From: Melastoma dodecandrum
Lineage: Eukaryota > Streptophyta > Magnoliopsida > Myrtales > Melastomataceae
DNA: 64,000 nucleotides
Assembly: GCA_029817715.1 (NCBI GenBank)
Contig: JARUPY010000590.1
Location: forward strand, 1 to 64,000
Reading direction: 5' to 3'
Position 1 is the first letter of the stretch; the number at the start of each line of letters is the position of its first letter. The notes beneath the pieces are model-generated. The model was not told the DNA's origin and ran no database searches. It saw nothing but the letters and a program-made list of their open reading frames with translations. This document shows positions 47,801-56,833 of this stretch, one piece after another. Both the position numbers and the translations under genes were made by a program.

Positions 47801-48505
47801 GCCGGGAACGGCCGCACCTCGATCGCGCCGATCCGAGTCGTCGGGTGGGCTTCGGCGATCGCGACGGCCTCGTCGAGGTCGGCGGCGCGGATCAGGTCGA
47901 TGCCGGCGATCTCCTCCGCCACCTCCGCGAACGGGCCGCGGCTGACGAGCAGCTCGCCGTCGCGGACGCGCACCGTCGCCGCGGTGGCGGGATCCGCGTC
48001 CTTCAGCCGAGCGCCGCCGAGCGACGAGCCGTCGTCCTCCACCCGCCGCACCCAGTCGAGCAGGTCCGAGTGCCGCAGCTCGACGGTGGGGATCAGGTCC
48101 GGCTGCGGCACGTGCAGGAACAGGTAGTCCCGGCCCGGCTTCTCCGAGGTGCCGGCGGACTCGCGCGCCGCGAAGAAGTCGTCCCACACCTGCCGCAGCT
48201 CCATCGCCCCGATCCGCGCGACCGGGTGCCGCCCGGCGTACTCGACGGCGGTCTCGAGGTCCGGCGCCTCGAGCAGGTCGTAGCCGGCGACGATCTCCTT
48301 CACCTCGTGCGAACGGCCCGTCGGAGAGCAGCGTCTCCCCGTTCCGCACCCGCACCGTCGTCGCGGTGTCCGGGTCCTCGACCGGATCGCCCTGGATCCG
48401 GAGGCCGCGCCGCGTCCCCTCCGCTACCCAGGGCTCCACGTCGTCGATCGGCCGGCTCGCGGCGGCCACCTCCGGGTCGACCCGGACGAGCATCAGGTAC
48501 TGCAT
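47797..48505 (-). CDS. tandem DGPF/YCII-domain protein (frameshifted)
   Basis: ATG 48505 (MQYLMLVRVDPEVAAASRPI). Two YCII-like modules lie in one reading: the first with LLSDGPFAR, then EIVAGYDLLEAPDLETAVEY; the second with LVSRGPFAEVAEEIAGIDLI and RAADLDEAVAIAEAHPTTRI. About 235 residues in all. One frame break near 48305. DGPF proteins accompany ECF42 sigma factors and have been proposed to take part in their signalling. Here the partner is a fused double-domain form, with its stop overlapping the sigma start by GTGA. Confidence 0.82.
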
Positions 48506-48576
48506 GGTCCCTCCTCCTACCCCGCGGATGCGCGGTCTCGCAAGGACGACGAACGAGATCGCGGCAGGAGGACACG

Positions 48577-48610
48577 TTCACGGATAAGGGCGGGCGCCCT
48601 TATCCGTGAA
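48577..48610. repeat. palindrome, family B short copy
   Basis: TTCACGGATAAGGGCG, two G, then its exact inverse CGCCCTTATCCGTGAA: a 34-bp near-perfect hairpin equal to the outer part of the family B arm at 17652-17684. It lies between the DGPF operon start and the stop of the Old Yellow Enzyme gene, and could end the latter's upstream or downstream transcripts. Confidence 0.8.
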
Positions 48611-48623
48611 TGTCTTCGAGACA

Positions 48624-49700
48624 TCAGGCGGTGAGGCGGGGGTAGTCCGTGTAGCCCTCGGCACCCGGGGAGTAGAAGTGCTCGGGGCGCGGCGCGTTCT
48701 CCGGCGCCTCGAGGCGCCAGCGCTCCACGAGGTCCGGGTTCGCGATGACCGCGCGCCCGACGGCGACCGCGTCGGCGTGCGCGTGCTCGATGAGCGACAC
48801 CGCCTCCTGGCGCGTCGTGATGGACCCGAAGCCGGAGTTCACGATCATCCGGCCGCCGAACCAGTCGTGCAGGTCGCGCACGAGTGCGCTCGCCGGGTCG
48901 GCGTGCAGCACCGAGACGTACGCCATCCCGAGCGGCCGGAGGCCCTCGAGCAGCACCCGGTACGTCGCGCGGGTCTCGGCCTCGTCGGTCTCGAACACGT
49001 CCTGCGCCTGGTTCCCCGGCGAGACGCGGATGCCGACCCGGCCGGCGCCGATCGCGGCGGTGACCGCCTCGGCGACCTCGATCACGAACCGCGCCCGCGC
49101 CTCCGGCGACCCGCCGTAGGCGTCGGTGCGCACGTTCGACACCGGCGACAGGAACTGGTGCAGCAGGTAGCCGTTCGCGCCGTGCAGCTCGACGCCGTCG
49201 AAGCCCGCGCGCACGGCACGGCGCGCGGCCTCGACGAACTCGTCGCGCACGACGACCAGCTCGTCGGCGTTCAGCGCGTGCGGCACGGCGTGCGGGTGCT
49301 TGCCGTGCTGGGTCCGGACCTCGCCGTCGATCGCGACGGCGGAGGGCGCGAGGGTCCGGTCGGTGCCGGACAGGTCGGGGTGGGAGACGCGGCCCGCGTG
49401 CATCAGCTGCATGACGATCGTGCCGCCCTCGGCGTGCACCGCGTCGGCGACCTGCTTCCAGGCCGCCTCCTGCTCGTCGGTGACGATCCCGGGCTGGCCG
49501 AAGTACCCGCGCGACTCGGCGCCGGGGTAGACGCCCTCGCTGATGATCAGGCCGACGGAGGCGCGCTGCCGGTAGTACTCGGCGACGAGCGGCGTGGGCA
49601 CGCCGTCCGCGCCCGAGCGGACGCGCGTGAGCGGTGCCATCACCACCCCGGTTTCGCGAGGTGCAGGGTCGCCGAGCTCGATCGGGCTGAAGAGGTCCAT
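48624..49700 (-). CDS. Old Yellow Enzyme-family alkene reductase
   Basis: An intact 358-residue flavoprotein, ATG 49700. RETGVVMAPLTRVRS (start of the barrel), QLMHAGRVSHPD (substrate-facing residues), DGVELHGANGYLLHQFLSPV with the His/Asn pair, and IVNSGFGSITTRQEAVSLIE are characteristic. It reduces activated C=C bonds, nitroesters or quinones with NAD(P)H. It ends SPGAEGYTDYPRLTA. It is divergent from paralogue P4. Confidence 0.92.
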   Translation of the reverse strand: MDLFSPIELGDPAPRETGVVMAPLTRVRSGADGVPTPLVAEYYRQRASVGLIISEGVYPGAESRGYFGQPGIVTDEQEAAWKQVADAVHAEGGTIVMQLMHAGRVSHPDLSGTDRTLAPSAVAIDGEVRTQHGKHPHAVPHALNADELVVVRDEFVEAARRAVRAGFDGVELHGANGYLLHQFLSPVSNVRTDAYGGSPEARARFVIEVAEAVTAAIGAGRVGIRVSPGNQAQDVFETDEAETRATYRVLLEGLRPLGMAYVSVLHADPASALVRDLHDWFGGRMIVNSGFGSITTRQEAVSLIEHAHADAVAVGRAVIANPDLVERWRLEAPENAPRPEHFYSPGAEGYTDYPRLTA

Positions 49701-49794
49701 GGGTTCCTTCCGTCCGTGCCCGGATGCGGGCACCTGACAGGTCAACGACCGGATGCCCGGCGCATTCCCCGGGAGGCGGAGGCAGGGTGTGCGG

Positions 49795-50532
49795 GTGGCT
49801 GCGGCGAAGGGGTCCGCGGAGGCGCGTGTCGACGACCTCCGCCGGCGGCTCTACCGCGCCGACGCGACGGAGGAGGACCGGCAGCGGTATCGCGCGGCGA
49901 TCGCGGCGCCGCCGGAGGCGCCCGACCCGGACGCGCCCCACCCGGTGGCGCGTCGTCGCGGCCGCCCGGTGCTCGCTGCTTGCCTCGGGATCGTCATGGT
50001 CGCCGCGCTCGCCGTCGCAGTGCGGGTGCTGATCCCGGTCGCACCGGTCGCGCTCCCGTCCGGCTCCGCTGCGCCGTCGCCCACCTCGCCCGTCCTGCTC
50101 GTCGACGTGGGCGACGGCGCCCTCCTGCCGCTCGGGTCGCGGCGCCCCTCCGGCCCGACCCCGGTCGCCGCTTCGCTCGACGGGATGGCCGTCGCGGGCG
50201 AGCGCTTCACCCGGCTCCGGCAAACGCGGTGGTCGCGTTCGACGTGCCGCAGGGGGCGTGGAACGGCGGCCGGGATCGCCGTCGCGGTGTCGTCGGCGCA
50301 GCCGACCCGGGTCGCCTGGCGCGCGCTGCGGACCGTGACCCGGGCGGACTGGACCTCGTACCCGCTCGTGCTCGGCTCGGGCGCCGCGGAGGACCGGTCC
50401 GGCGCACACGCCCCGACGGTCGTGCCGTACCCGGGTCGCCCGCCGACCCGGATCGCGATCGAGGCGCCGGAGGACGTCGGCTGGACCCTCGTCGTCGCCG
50501 CGACCGGGTCGACGGCCACCTCCTTCCGATGA
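49795..50532 (+). CDS. LRRRLY-family membrane protein, paralogue P4
   Basis: 245 residues from GTG 49795. LRRRLY is at residues 15-20, followed by RADATEEDRQRYRAA. A Pro/Ala spacer and RRRGR precede one membrane helix (about 59-77). The outer domain ends PPTRIAIEAPEDVGWTLVVA, as in P2 and P3. Between 50217 and 50265 the residues look frame-slipped (TRWSRSTCRRGRG replaces an aliphatic stretch present in another frame), probably two compensating indels. It is the most diverged of the four. No function known. Confidence 0.75.
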   Translation: MAAAKGSAEARVDDLRRRLYRADATEEDRQRYRAAIAAPPEAPDPDAPHPVARRRGRPVLAACLGIVMVAALAVAVRVLIPVAPVALPSGSAAPSPTSPVLLVDVGDGALLPLGSRRPSGPTPVAASLDGMAVAGERFTRLRQTRWSRSTCRRGRGTAAGIAVAVSSAQPTRVAWRALRTVTRADWTSYPLVLGSGAAEDRSGAHAPTVVPYPGRPPTRIAIEAPEDVGWTLVVAATGSTATSFR

Positions 50533-50652
50533 AGGTGTTCATCCAGTGAACGCGGCCGGGGCGAGCGTCCCACCAGCGGACCAGTTCGGCGGCCGGCTGG
50601 CGTCCGGGGGGCCGTCCGGAGCAGCATGGCGCCGACGGCACGCGGGGGTGCG

Positions 50653-51354
50653 ATGACGAAGCGGTACGACGACGCGACCGCCGCGCTGGACGGCCTGCTG
50701 CACGACGGGATGACGATCGCGGTCGCGGGTTCGGGCTCTCCGGCAACCCGACGGACCTGATTCGAAGCGGTGCGCGACGCCGCCGGCGTCCGGGACCTCA
50801 CGATCGTGAGCAACAACATGGGCGTCGACGGCGCCGGGCTCGGGCTGCTGCTCGAGGCGCGGCAGGTGCGCCGCGTGATCGCGAGCTACGTCGGCGAGAA
50901 CCGGCTGTTCGCGCAGCAGTACCTCGACGGCACGCTCGAGGTCGAGTTCGCGCCGCAGGGCACGCTCGCCGAGCGCCTCCGCGCGGGCGGCGCGGGCATC
51001 GCCGCGTTCTACACCCGGTCGGGCGTGGGCACGCCGCTCGCCGAGGGCAAGCCGACCGCGGAGTTCGACGGCCGCACGTCCGTGCTGGAGCGCGCGATCC
51101 GCGCCGACCTGGCGCTGGTGCACGCCCGCACGGCGGACCCGGCGGGGAACCTCCGGTACCGGCTGGCCGCGCGCAACTTCAACCCGCTCGTCGCGATGGC
51201 GGGCGAGGTGACGGTCGCCGACGTCGAGGAGCTCCAGGAGGGCTTCCTCGACCCGGACACGGTCCACACCCCCGGGGTGCACATCAAGCGGCTCGTCCTC
51301 GCGACCGCGCGGGAGAAGCCGATCGAGCAGCGGACCGTTCGGGAGCGCGCCTGA
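50653..51354 (+). CDS. scoA: 3-oxoacid CoA-transferase subunit A (frameshifted)
   Basis: ATG 50653 ([20 protein letters not shown]); an in-frame ATG at 50626 with GGAG upstream is an alternative. The glycine-rich CoA-transferase loop near 50730-50760 is where one frame break lies. The rest is clean: [54 protein letters not shown]. With ScoB it moves CoA from succinyl-CoA to acetoacetate or a similar 3-oxoacid. Its stop overlaps the scoB start (TGATG). Confidence 0.9.
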
Positions 51355-51995
51355 TGCCGTGGACCAGGGACGAGATGGCCGCGATCGCGGCGCAGGAGCT
51401 CGAGGACGGCGCGACCGTCAACCTCGGGATCGGCATCCCGACGCTGGTGGCGAACCACCTGCCGCCCGGCGTCGAGGTCGTGCTGCAGAGCGAGAACGGC
51501 CTGCTCGGCATGGGCCCCTTCCCCTACTCCGGCGAGGAGGACGCCGATCTGATCAACGCCGGCAAGCAGACCGTGACGCTGCTGCCCGGTGCCGCCGTCT
51601 TCGACTCCGCCGACTCGTTCGCGATGATCCGCGGCGGGCGGATCGACGCCGCGGTGCTCGGCGCCCTCCAGGTGTCCGCGGAGGGCGACCTCGCGAACTG
51701 GACCGTCCCCGGCAAGTTGGTGAAGGGCCCGGGCGGCGCGATGGACCTCGTCGTCGGCGCACGCCGCCTCATCGTGCTCACAGACCACACGGCGAAGGAC
51801 GGCAGCCCGAAGCTCGTCGCCCGCTGCACCCTCCCCCTCACCGGCACGGGCGTCGTGGACCGGATCATCACCGATCTCGCGGTCTTCGACGTGGACGATG
51901 GCCTCGTGCTGCGACGCCTGGCCCCGGAGGTCACGGAGGCGGAGGTCCGCACCCGCACCGACGCCCCCTTCCGCGTGGAACTGGAGCAGCCGTGA
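51354..51995 (+). CDS. scoB: 3-oxoacid CoA-transferase subunit B
   Basis: An intact 213-residue subunit, ATG 51354. [20 protein letters not shown], then [14 protein letters not shown], where the Glu of SENG is the residue that forms the CoA thioester, and [20 protein letters not shown]. Partner of scoA. Downstream thiolase and 3-hydroxybutyrate dehydrogenase make a ketone-body utilisation operon the best reading, over the related 3-oxoadipate transferase. Confidence 0.93.
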   Translation: MPWTRDEMAAIAAQELEDGATVNLGIGIPTLVANHLPPGVEVVLQSENGLLGMGPFPYSGEEDADLINAGKQTVTLLPGAAVFDSADSFAMIRGGRIDAAVLGALQVSAEGDLANWTVPGKLVKGPGGAMDLVVGARRLIVLTDHTAKDGSPKLVARCTLPLTGTGVVDRIITDLAVFDVDDGLVLRRLAPEVTEAEVRTRTDAPFRVELEQP

Positions 51996-52094
51996 TGCCC
52001 GGCTCCGCGAACGCAGCCTTGCACACGTGACGCCCTCCACGGCGCCTCGGGAGGGCATCCGGTGGCAAAGGCCGCGCCCCCTGGAGGAGATCGC

Positions 52095-53267
52095 ATGACC
52101 GCCGTCGTCGTCGGGTACGCCCGCACCCCCTTCGTCAAGTACGGCGGCGTCTTCGCCGAGGTCCCCGCGACCGTCCTCGGCGCCCACGCGATCACCGCGG
52201 CGCTCGCCCGCGCGGGCGTCGCGCCGCAGGAGGTCGACCGCGTCGTCGGCGGCCAGGTGCTCCAGGCCGGCGCCGGCCAGAACCCCGCCCGCCAGTCCGC
52301 GGTCGGCGCGGGGACCCCGATGACCGTCCCGGCGCTCACGCTGAACGCGGTCTGCCTCTCGGGCCTTGAGGCGGTCGCGGAGGGCGCCAGGATGATCGCG
52401 GACGGCCGCGCCCGGATCGTCGTCGCGGTCGGCCAGGAGTCGATGAGCCTCGCCCCGCACGCCTGGCCCGGGTCGCGCCGCGGGCAGCGCTACGGGTCGA
52501 TCGAGTTCCTCGACACGATGGACCACGACGGCCTCACGGACGCGTTCGAGCACCGCAGCATGGGCGCCTCCACCGAGGACCACAACGCGGAGCACCGCCT
52601 CACCCGGGAGGAGCAGGACGCCTGGGCCTTCCTGTCCCACGCCCGCCTCGCCGCAGCGACGGACGACCTCGCCGCCGAGATCGAGCCGTTCACCACCCCG
52701 GGCCGCCGCGGCACCACCGTCACGGCGGACGACGGGCTCCGCGCGGGCACGACCCCGGAGACGCTCGCGGGTCTGCGGGGCGCGTTCCGCGCGGACGGCG
52801 GCATCACCGCAGGCAACTCGAGCCAGATCACCGACGGCGCGGCCGCGGTCGTGCTGATGGAGGAATCCCTGGTCGGCAGCCGGACACCGCTCGCTCGGAT
52901 CCTGTCATCGGCGTTCGTCGCCGGGCCCGACGTATCCCTCCACGCGCAGCCCGCGAACGCGGCGCTGGAGGCGCTGCGCATGGCCGGCCGGGAGACGATC
53001 GAGCTGCAGGCCGTCGAGATCAACGAGGCGTTCGCGGCCGTGGCGGTGGTCTCGACCCGCCTGCTCGGCGTCGACCCGCTGATCGTGAACATGGAGGGCG
53101 GCGCGATCGCGCTCGGCCACCCGATCGGCGCCTCCGGCACCCGGATCGTCGGGCACCTCGCCCGCACGCTCGCGTCGCTCGGCGCCGGCAGCCTCGGCGT
53201 CGCCGCGATCTGCGGCGGCGGTGGGCAGGGCGCCGCGCTGCTGCTCGAGGGGATGGAGGGCCGATGA
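52095..53267 (+). CDS. acetyl-CoA acetyltransferase (thiolase)
   Basis: An intact 390-residue thiolase, ATG 52095 with GGAGGAGA upstream. Active-site Cys in TLNAVCLSGLEAVAEGA, NEAFA, GHPIGASGTRIVG and the second Cys in AAICGGGGQGAA are all present. It cleaves acetoacetyl-CoA to two acetyl-CoA, or the reverse. It lies 99 bp after scoB and overlaps the SDR start (ATGA). Confidence 0.93.
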   Translation: MTAVVVGYARTPFVKYGGVFAEVPATVLGAHAITAALARAGVAPQEVDRVVGGQVLQAGAGQNPARQSAVGAGTPMTVPALTLNAVCLSGLEAVAEGARMIADGRARIVVAVGQESMSLAPHAWPGSRRGQRYGSIEFLDTMDHDGLTDAFEHRSMGASTEDHNAEHRLTREEQDAWAFLSHARLAAATDDLAAEIEPFTTPGRRGTTVTADDGLRAGTTPETLAGLRGAFRADGGITAGNSSQITDGAAAVVLMEESLVGSRTPLARILSSAFVAGPDVSLHAQPANAALEALRMAGRETIELQAVEINEAFAAVAVVSTRLLGVDPLIVNMEGGAIALGHPIGASGTRIVGHLARTLASLGAGSLGVAAICGGGGQGAALLLEGMEGR

Positions 53268-54047
53268 CCGACCTCAGCGGGAAGCGCGCCGTCGTCACCG
53301 GCGGCGCCAGCGGCATCGGCGCCGCGATCGCGCAGCAGCGCTCGCGGGAGCGGGCGCCCTCCGTCGGTCGATCGCCCGACCTCGACGGCGAGGCCGCCGC
53401 GAAGGTCGCCCGACCCCGATCGACGGCGAGGTCTGGCAGGTCGACCTCTCGAAGCCGGCCGAGCTCGACGACCTGACGCTGCGCGCCGACGTCCTCGTGA
53501 ACAACGCGGGCGTCCAGACCGTCAGCCCGGTCGAGGACTTCGACCCGGCCCGCTGGCGCTTCATCGTCGACCTGATGCTCGTCGCGCCCTTCCAGCTGGC
53601 CCGCGCCGCGCTGTCCGGCATGTACGAGCGCGGGTGGGGGGCGGGTGATCAAACCGTCAGCATAGCGTCCCACCGGCCTCCGGCCAGCGCCTACAAGTCC
53701 GCCTACGTCCGCGGCGAAGCACACGGCCCTCGAGGCACTGTCCGAAGACCATCGCCCTCGAGGGCGGCGGCCGGGGCGTCACGAGCAACTGCGTGAACCC
53801 GTCCTACGCTCCGCAACGCCCGTCTCGTCGAGCGGCAGATCGCCGACCAGGCGAAAGGTCCAACGGGATCCCGGGAGAGAGCCGCGTCGTGGAGGACATC
53901 AATGCCCTCACCGAGGCCGCGGTCAAAGCGCCTCGTGGGAGCCCAGCGAGAGGTCGCCCGACTCTCGTCCTCTGGCTGACCGGCGACACGGCCGCGATGG
54001 TGAACGGCGCGAGCTACACGATGGACGGCGGCTGGACGGCGAAGTGA
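53264..54047 (+). CDS. 3-hydroxybutyrate dehydrogenase-like SDR (heavily frameshifted)
   Basis: ATG 53264 overlaps the thiolase stop. SGKRAVVTGGASGIGAAIAQ gives the cofactor loop. Other frames supply DVLVNNAGVQTVSPVEDFDP, SAYKSAYV (Tyr-x3-Lys) and, near the end, TAAMVNGASYTMDGGWTAK stopping at 54047. The NCVNPSY and ERQIADQAK fragments near 53790-53860 are typical of D-3-hydroxybutyrate dehydrogenase. At least five indels occur. Together with scoAB and the thiolase it completes conversion of 3-hydroxybutyrate to acetyl-CoA. Confidence 0.8.
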
Positions 54048-54085
54048 ACTCGCCCATCCCGCCCACGCTCGATGAGGAGTGCAGC

Positions 54086-54973
54086 ATGATCCGCGACCAT
54101 CCAGGTCCCCCGTCCGAACGGCGGGCACCTCGCCGTGGCCGAGAACGGCGACCACCGAACGGCCCCGCCCGTGCTCGCGATCCACGGCATCACCGCCTCG
54201 AGCCGCTCCTGGCCGGCGCTCGCCCGCCAGGTCCCGGGAGCTGCATCGCCCGCACCCTTTGGAAATATCGCCCCCGACCTCCGAGGTCGCGGCCGCAGCA
54301 ACTCCCTGCCGGCGCCGTTCTCGGGCTGCAGAACCAGCGCGACGACCTGCGCGCGATCCTCGACAAACCGCTCGGCCTGGAGGTCGGGTCGCGGTCGCGG
54401 GACGCACAGCAATTGGGCGGCTTCGTCCGCGATGAGCTGCTCGCGCGGCCGCCGGAGCCGTGAGCGCCGTCCCGCGAGGGGGTCGTGCTGATCGACCGGC
54501 GGCCCTCCCGCTCCGCGCCTCGCCCCCGGGCGTTCGACCCTCGACCGGCAGCTCGCAACCTGTCTCCCGGAGGCCCGACTGCTCGGCCCCGCCTGGGAGC
54601 GGCTGAACAAGGTCTTCCCGTTCCGGGAGGACTACGCGGTCTTCTGGCAGCGGCACCCGGCCTTCGCCGGCGCCTGGAACGAGGACATCGCGGCGTACGC
54701 GGACTAATATACGCACCTCCAGCCGGTCGACAAGGTCTTTCAGCCCCTCCGCCGAGACCGGGAGGCACGTCCGCCGTGAAACCCAGAAGCGAAGCTGTTC
54801 CGGTCCCGGCTGGTACGACGACTGCGCTGCAACGCCGTCCGGCAGCCGGTCACGGTCCCCTCCGGGCCCCAGACTCGGGCAGCAGGCGGAAACACCGCCC
54901 GGCCTCTTACGCCCCTGGCCGTGCTTCGAGTCCTTCACACCGCGGACGTCCCGCCGCGTCCCGGGTCGTCTGA
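54086..54973 (+). CDS. alpha/beta hydrolase (heavily frameshifted)
   Basis: ATG 54086 with GAGGAG upstream. Readable fragments: PPVLAIHGITASSRSWPALA (HG oxyanion loop), IAPDLRGRGRSNSLPAPF, then a cap-domain part PAWERLNKVFPFREDYAVFW near 54590-54650. The frame changes many times and the end is uncertain; I place it at the TGA at 54971. The nucleophile elbow is not readable. It follows the 3-hydroxybutyrate dehydrogenase gene by 38 bp, so it is probably part of that operon, perhaps an ester or lactone hydrolase feeding it. Confidence 0.55.
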
Positions 54974-54985
54974 GAGTGCCGGGGG

Positions 54986-54998
54986 AAAAAAAAAAAAA
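54986..54998. other. poly-A run of 13 in GC-rich DNA
   Basis: Thirteen consecutive A between GGGGG and CACG in a region otherwise almost free of A/T runs and crowded with frame breaks. Most likely an assembly or base-calling artefact. See also 58980-59002. Confidence 0.6.
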
Positions 54999-55124
54999 CA
55001 CGAAACCACTACAACACAGATCGTCATGACCCGGCCCGGGCGTCCGACCTCGTCCGCGGGGAACACCGTCCGCAGTACCGCCGCAGCCCCGGCTCCTGAC
55101 CACCACGAGAGCGAAGGAGCTCCC

Positions 55125-56231
55125 ATGCAGACCGTCCTCGACGGCATCCACGCCATCGACGTCGCGACCCCCCGGTACCGCGCGAGGGTGCTCGACCGAC
55201 CCGGCGAGGGCAGCGGCCCGACCGTGGTCCTCATCCACGGCAACGTGTCGTCGTCGCTGTTCTTCCAGCCGCTGATGCTGTCGCTGCCGCCGGAGGTGCG
55301 GGCGCTGGCGATCGACCTGCGCGGCTTCGGCGAGAGCGAGACCCTGCCGGTCGACGCGAACCCGCGGTCCTGAAGGACGTTCTGCGGACGACGTCGCGAG
55401 CGTGCTCACGACGAGATGGCGACCGGCGCGGTCCACCTGGTCGGCTGGAGCATGGGCGTCCGGCGTCCCGTGCTGCAGCTCTGCTGCCTCGAGACCAGCC
55501 GCGACCTGGTGCTGTCGGTGTTGGACGCCTCGAGTCGCACCGTCTCCCCCTACCCTACGGCTTCGGCGTGCACACCCGCGCTCGACGGCACAAAAACGAT
55601 TCCAGTCGGGCGGCGCGGGCTCCCGGAGGCGGTGGGCGGGGGGCGGCGCCGAACCCCGACTTCGTTCGTCCCGGGCGATCGAGGAGCAGGACCGCGGCGA
55701 CGGCCCGACCTCCCCGCGCACCGTCTACCGCACGGCGTACGTCGCGCACCCGGAGGGCATCCCGCACGAGGACCTCTGGGTCGAGAGCATGCTCACCACG
55801 AAGACGGGCGTCGACAACTACCCGGGCGACACAAACTGCGACCGACGCCCTGGCCCGGCTTCGGCCGCGGGGGCGAAGGGCGTGCTGAACACGATGACGC
55901 CGGACCACCTGGACCTGACCGCGATCGTGGACATCACGGACAAGCCGCCGATCCTCTGGATCCGGGGCGAGAAGGACGCGATCGTGTCCGACGCGAGCTT
56001 CTTCGACCTGAACACGCTCGGCGCGGCAGGGCTGGTGCCGGGCTGGCCGGGCGCGGAGGTCGCCCCGTCGCAGCCCATGGTGACGCAGACCCGCGCCGTG
56101 CTGGACCGCTACGCGGCGAACGCGGGCTCCTACCGCGAGCTGGTGCTGCCGGAGACGGGCCACAGCCCGCACCTGGAGCAGAGCGAGGCGTTCCGGGAGG
56201 GACCCTCCTGGCCCTCATCCTCGGTGGTTGA
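55125..56231 (+). CDS. alpha/beta hydrolase (heavily frameshifted)
   Basis: ATG 55125 with GAAGGAG upstream. Reads RPGEGSGPTVVLIHGNVSSS, LAIDLRGFGESETLPVDA, then in other frames VHLVGWSMG (nucleophile Ser in GWSMG), YRTAYVAHPEGIPHEDLWVE, PPILWIRGEKDAIVSDASFF (acid Asp) and LPETGHSPHLEQSEAF (catalytic His). All triad residues are thus present. About 350 residues with five or more indels. The final frame ends LALILGG at a TGA (56229) lying inside palindrome D2. Substrate unknown. Confidence 0.75.
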
Positions 56232-56263
56232 GCGGGGCGCGAAGCGCCTGCGCTCAACCAGCG
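56222..56263. repeat. palindromic repeat, family D copy 2
   Basis: CGGTGGTTGAGCGGGGCGCG at the left is mirrored by CGCGCTCAACCAGCG-like sequence at the right (here GCGCTCAACCAGCG). It carries the stop codons of both convergent genes, the hydrolase (TGA 56229-56231) and the minus-strand gene (56254-56256). Confidence 0.65.
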
Positions 56264-56833
56264 TGATCGGGCGGTTGCAGCCGCGCCTTCGCGAGCCGCT
56301 CGTACTCGGCGAGCTCCATCTCGATCCAGGCGCGCTGGGCCGGCTCGACGACCTCGAGCCGGCGCTGGTGCTGGTCCCGCCGCAGCCGCCAGCCGGCGGC
56401 CCGGTGCGCGGCCATCACCCGCGCGCGCTCGTCCGCCGCGTCCGCGCACTCCGGCAGGAACACGGTCGCGCGGGCGAGGTCGAGCGCCAGCCGCATGCGG
56501 ATGCGGCGGTCGTCGTCGTCCTCGCCCTCCCACGCGGCCTCGTGGAGGAACCGGGGCAGCACGCGCAGGAGCCCGGTCGCGGACGCGATGCGCGCCGCGG
56601 CGCCGGACGTCGTCGAGCTGCGCCTCGAGCGCGAGCAGCACCAGCTGGGACGGGTCGAGCGCGAGGTCGCTGTGCACCTCGATGCAGCGCCGGAAGGGCC
56701 TCCTCGGCCGCCTCGAGCCGCGCCCGCTCCTCGCCGCGCAGGCCGCGCGACCATCGGGTCGATCAGGACGTGGAGCACCTTCGTCGAGCCGGCGCACGGG
56801 CCGGTCTTCCGCTGCGAGCTCCTCCGGAGTCAT
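56254..56833 (-). CDS. uncharacterised third gene of the toxin-antitoxin operon (frameshifted)
   Basis: ATG 56833 overlaps the preceding stop (ATGA). It starts MTPEELAAEDRPVRRLDEG and later reads CIEVHSDLALDPSQLVLLAL, then in another frame GLLRVLPRFLHEAAWEGEDD and QRAWIEMELAEYERLAKARL, ending at 56254. About 190 residues, charged, apparently all-helical, no membrane segment or signal. Frame breaks near 56700 and 56590. I do not recognise a family. Overlap with the Doc-type gene argues for a linked role. Confidence 0.5.
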
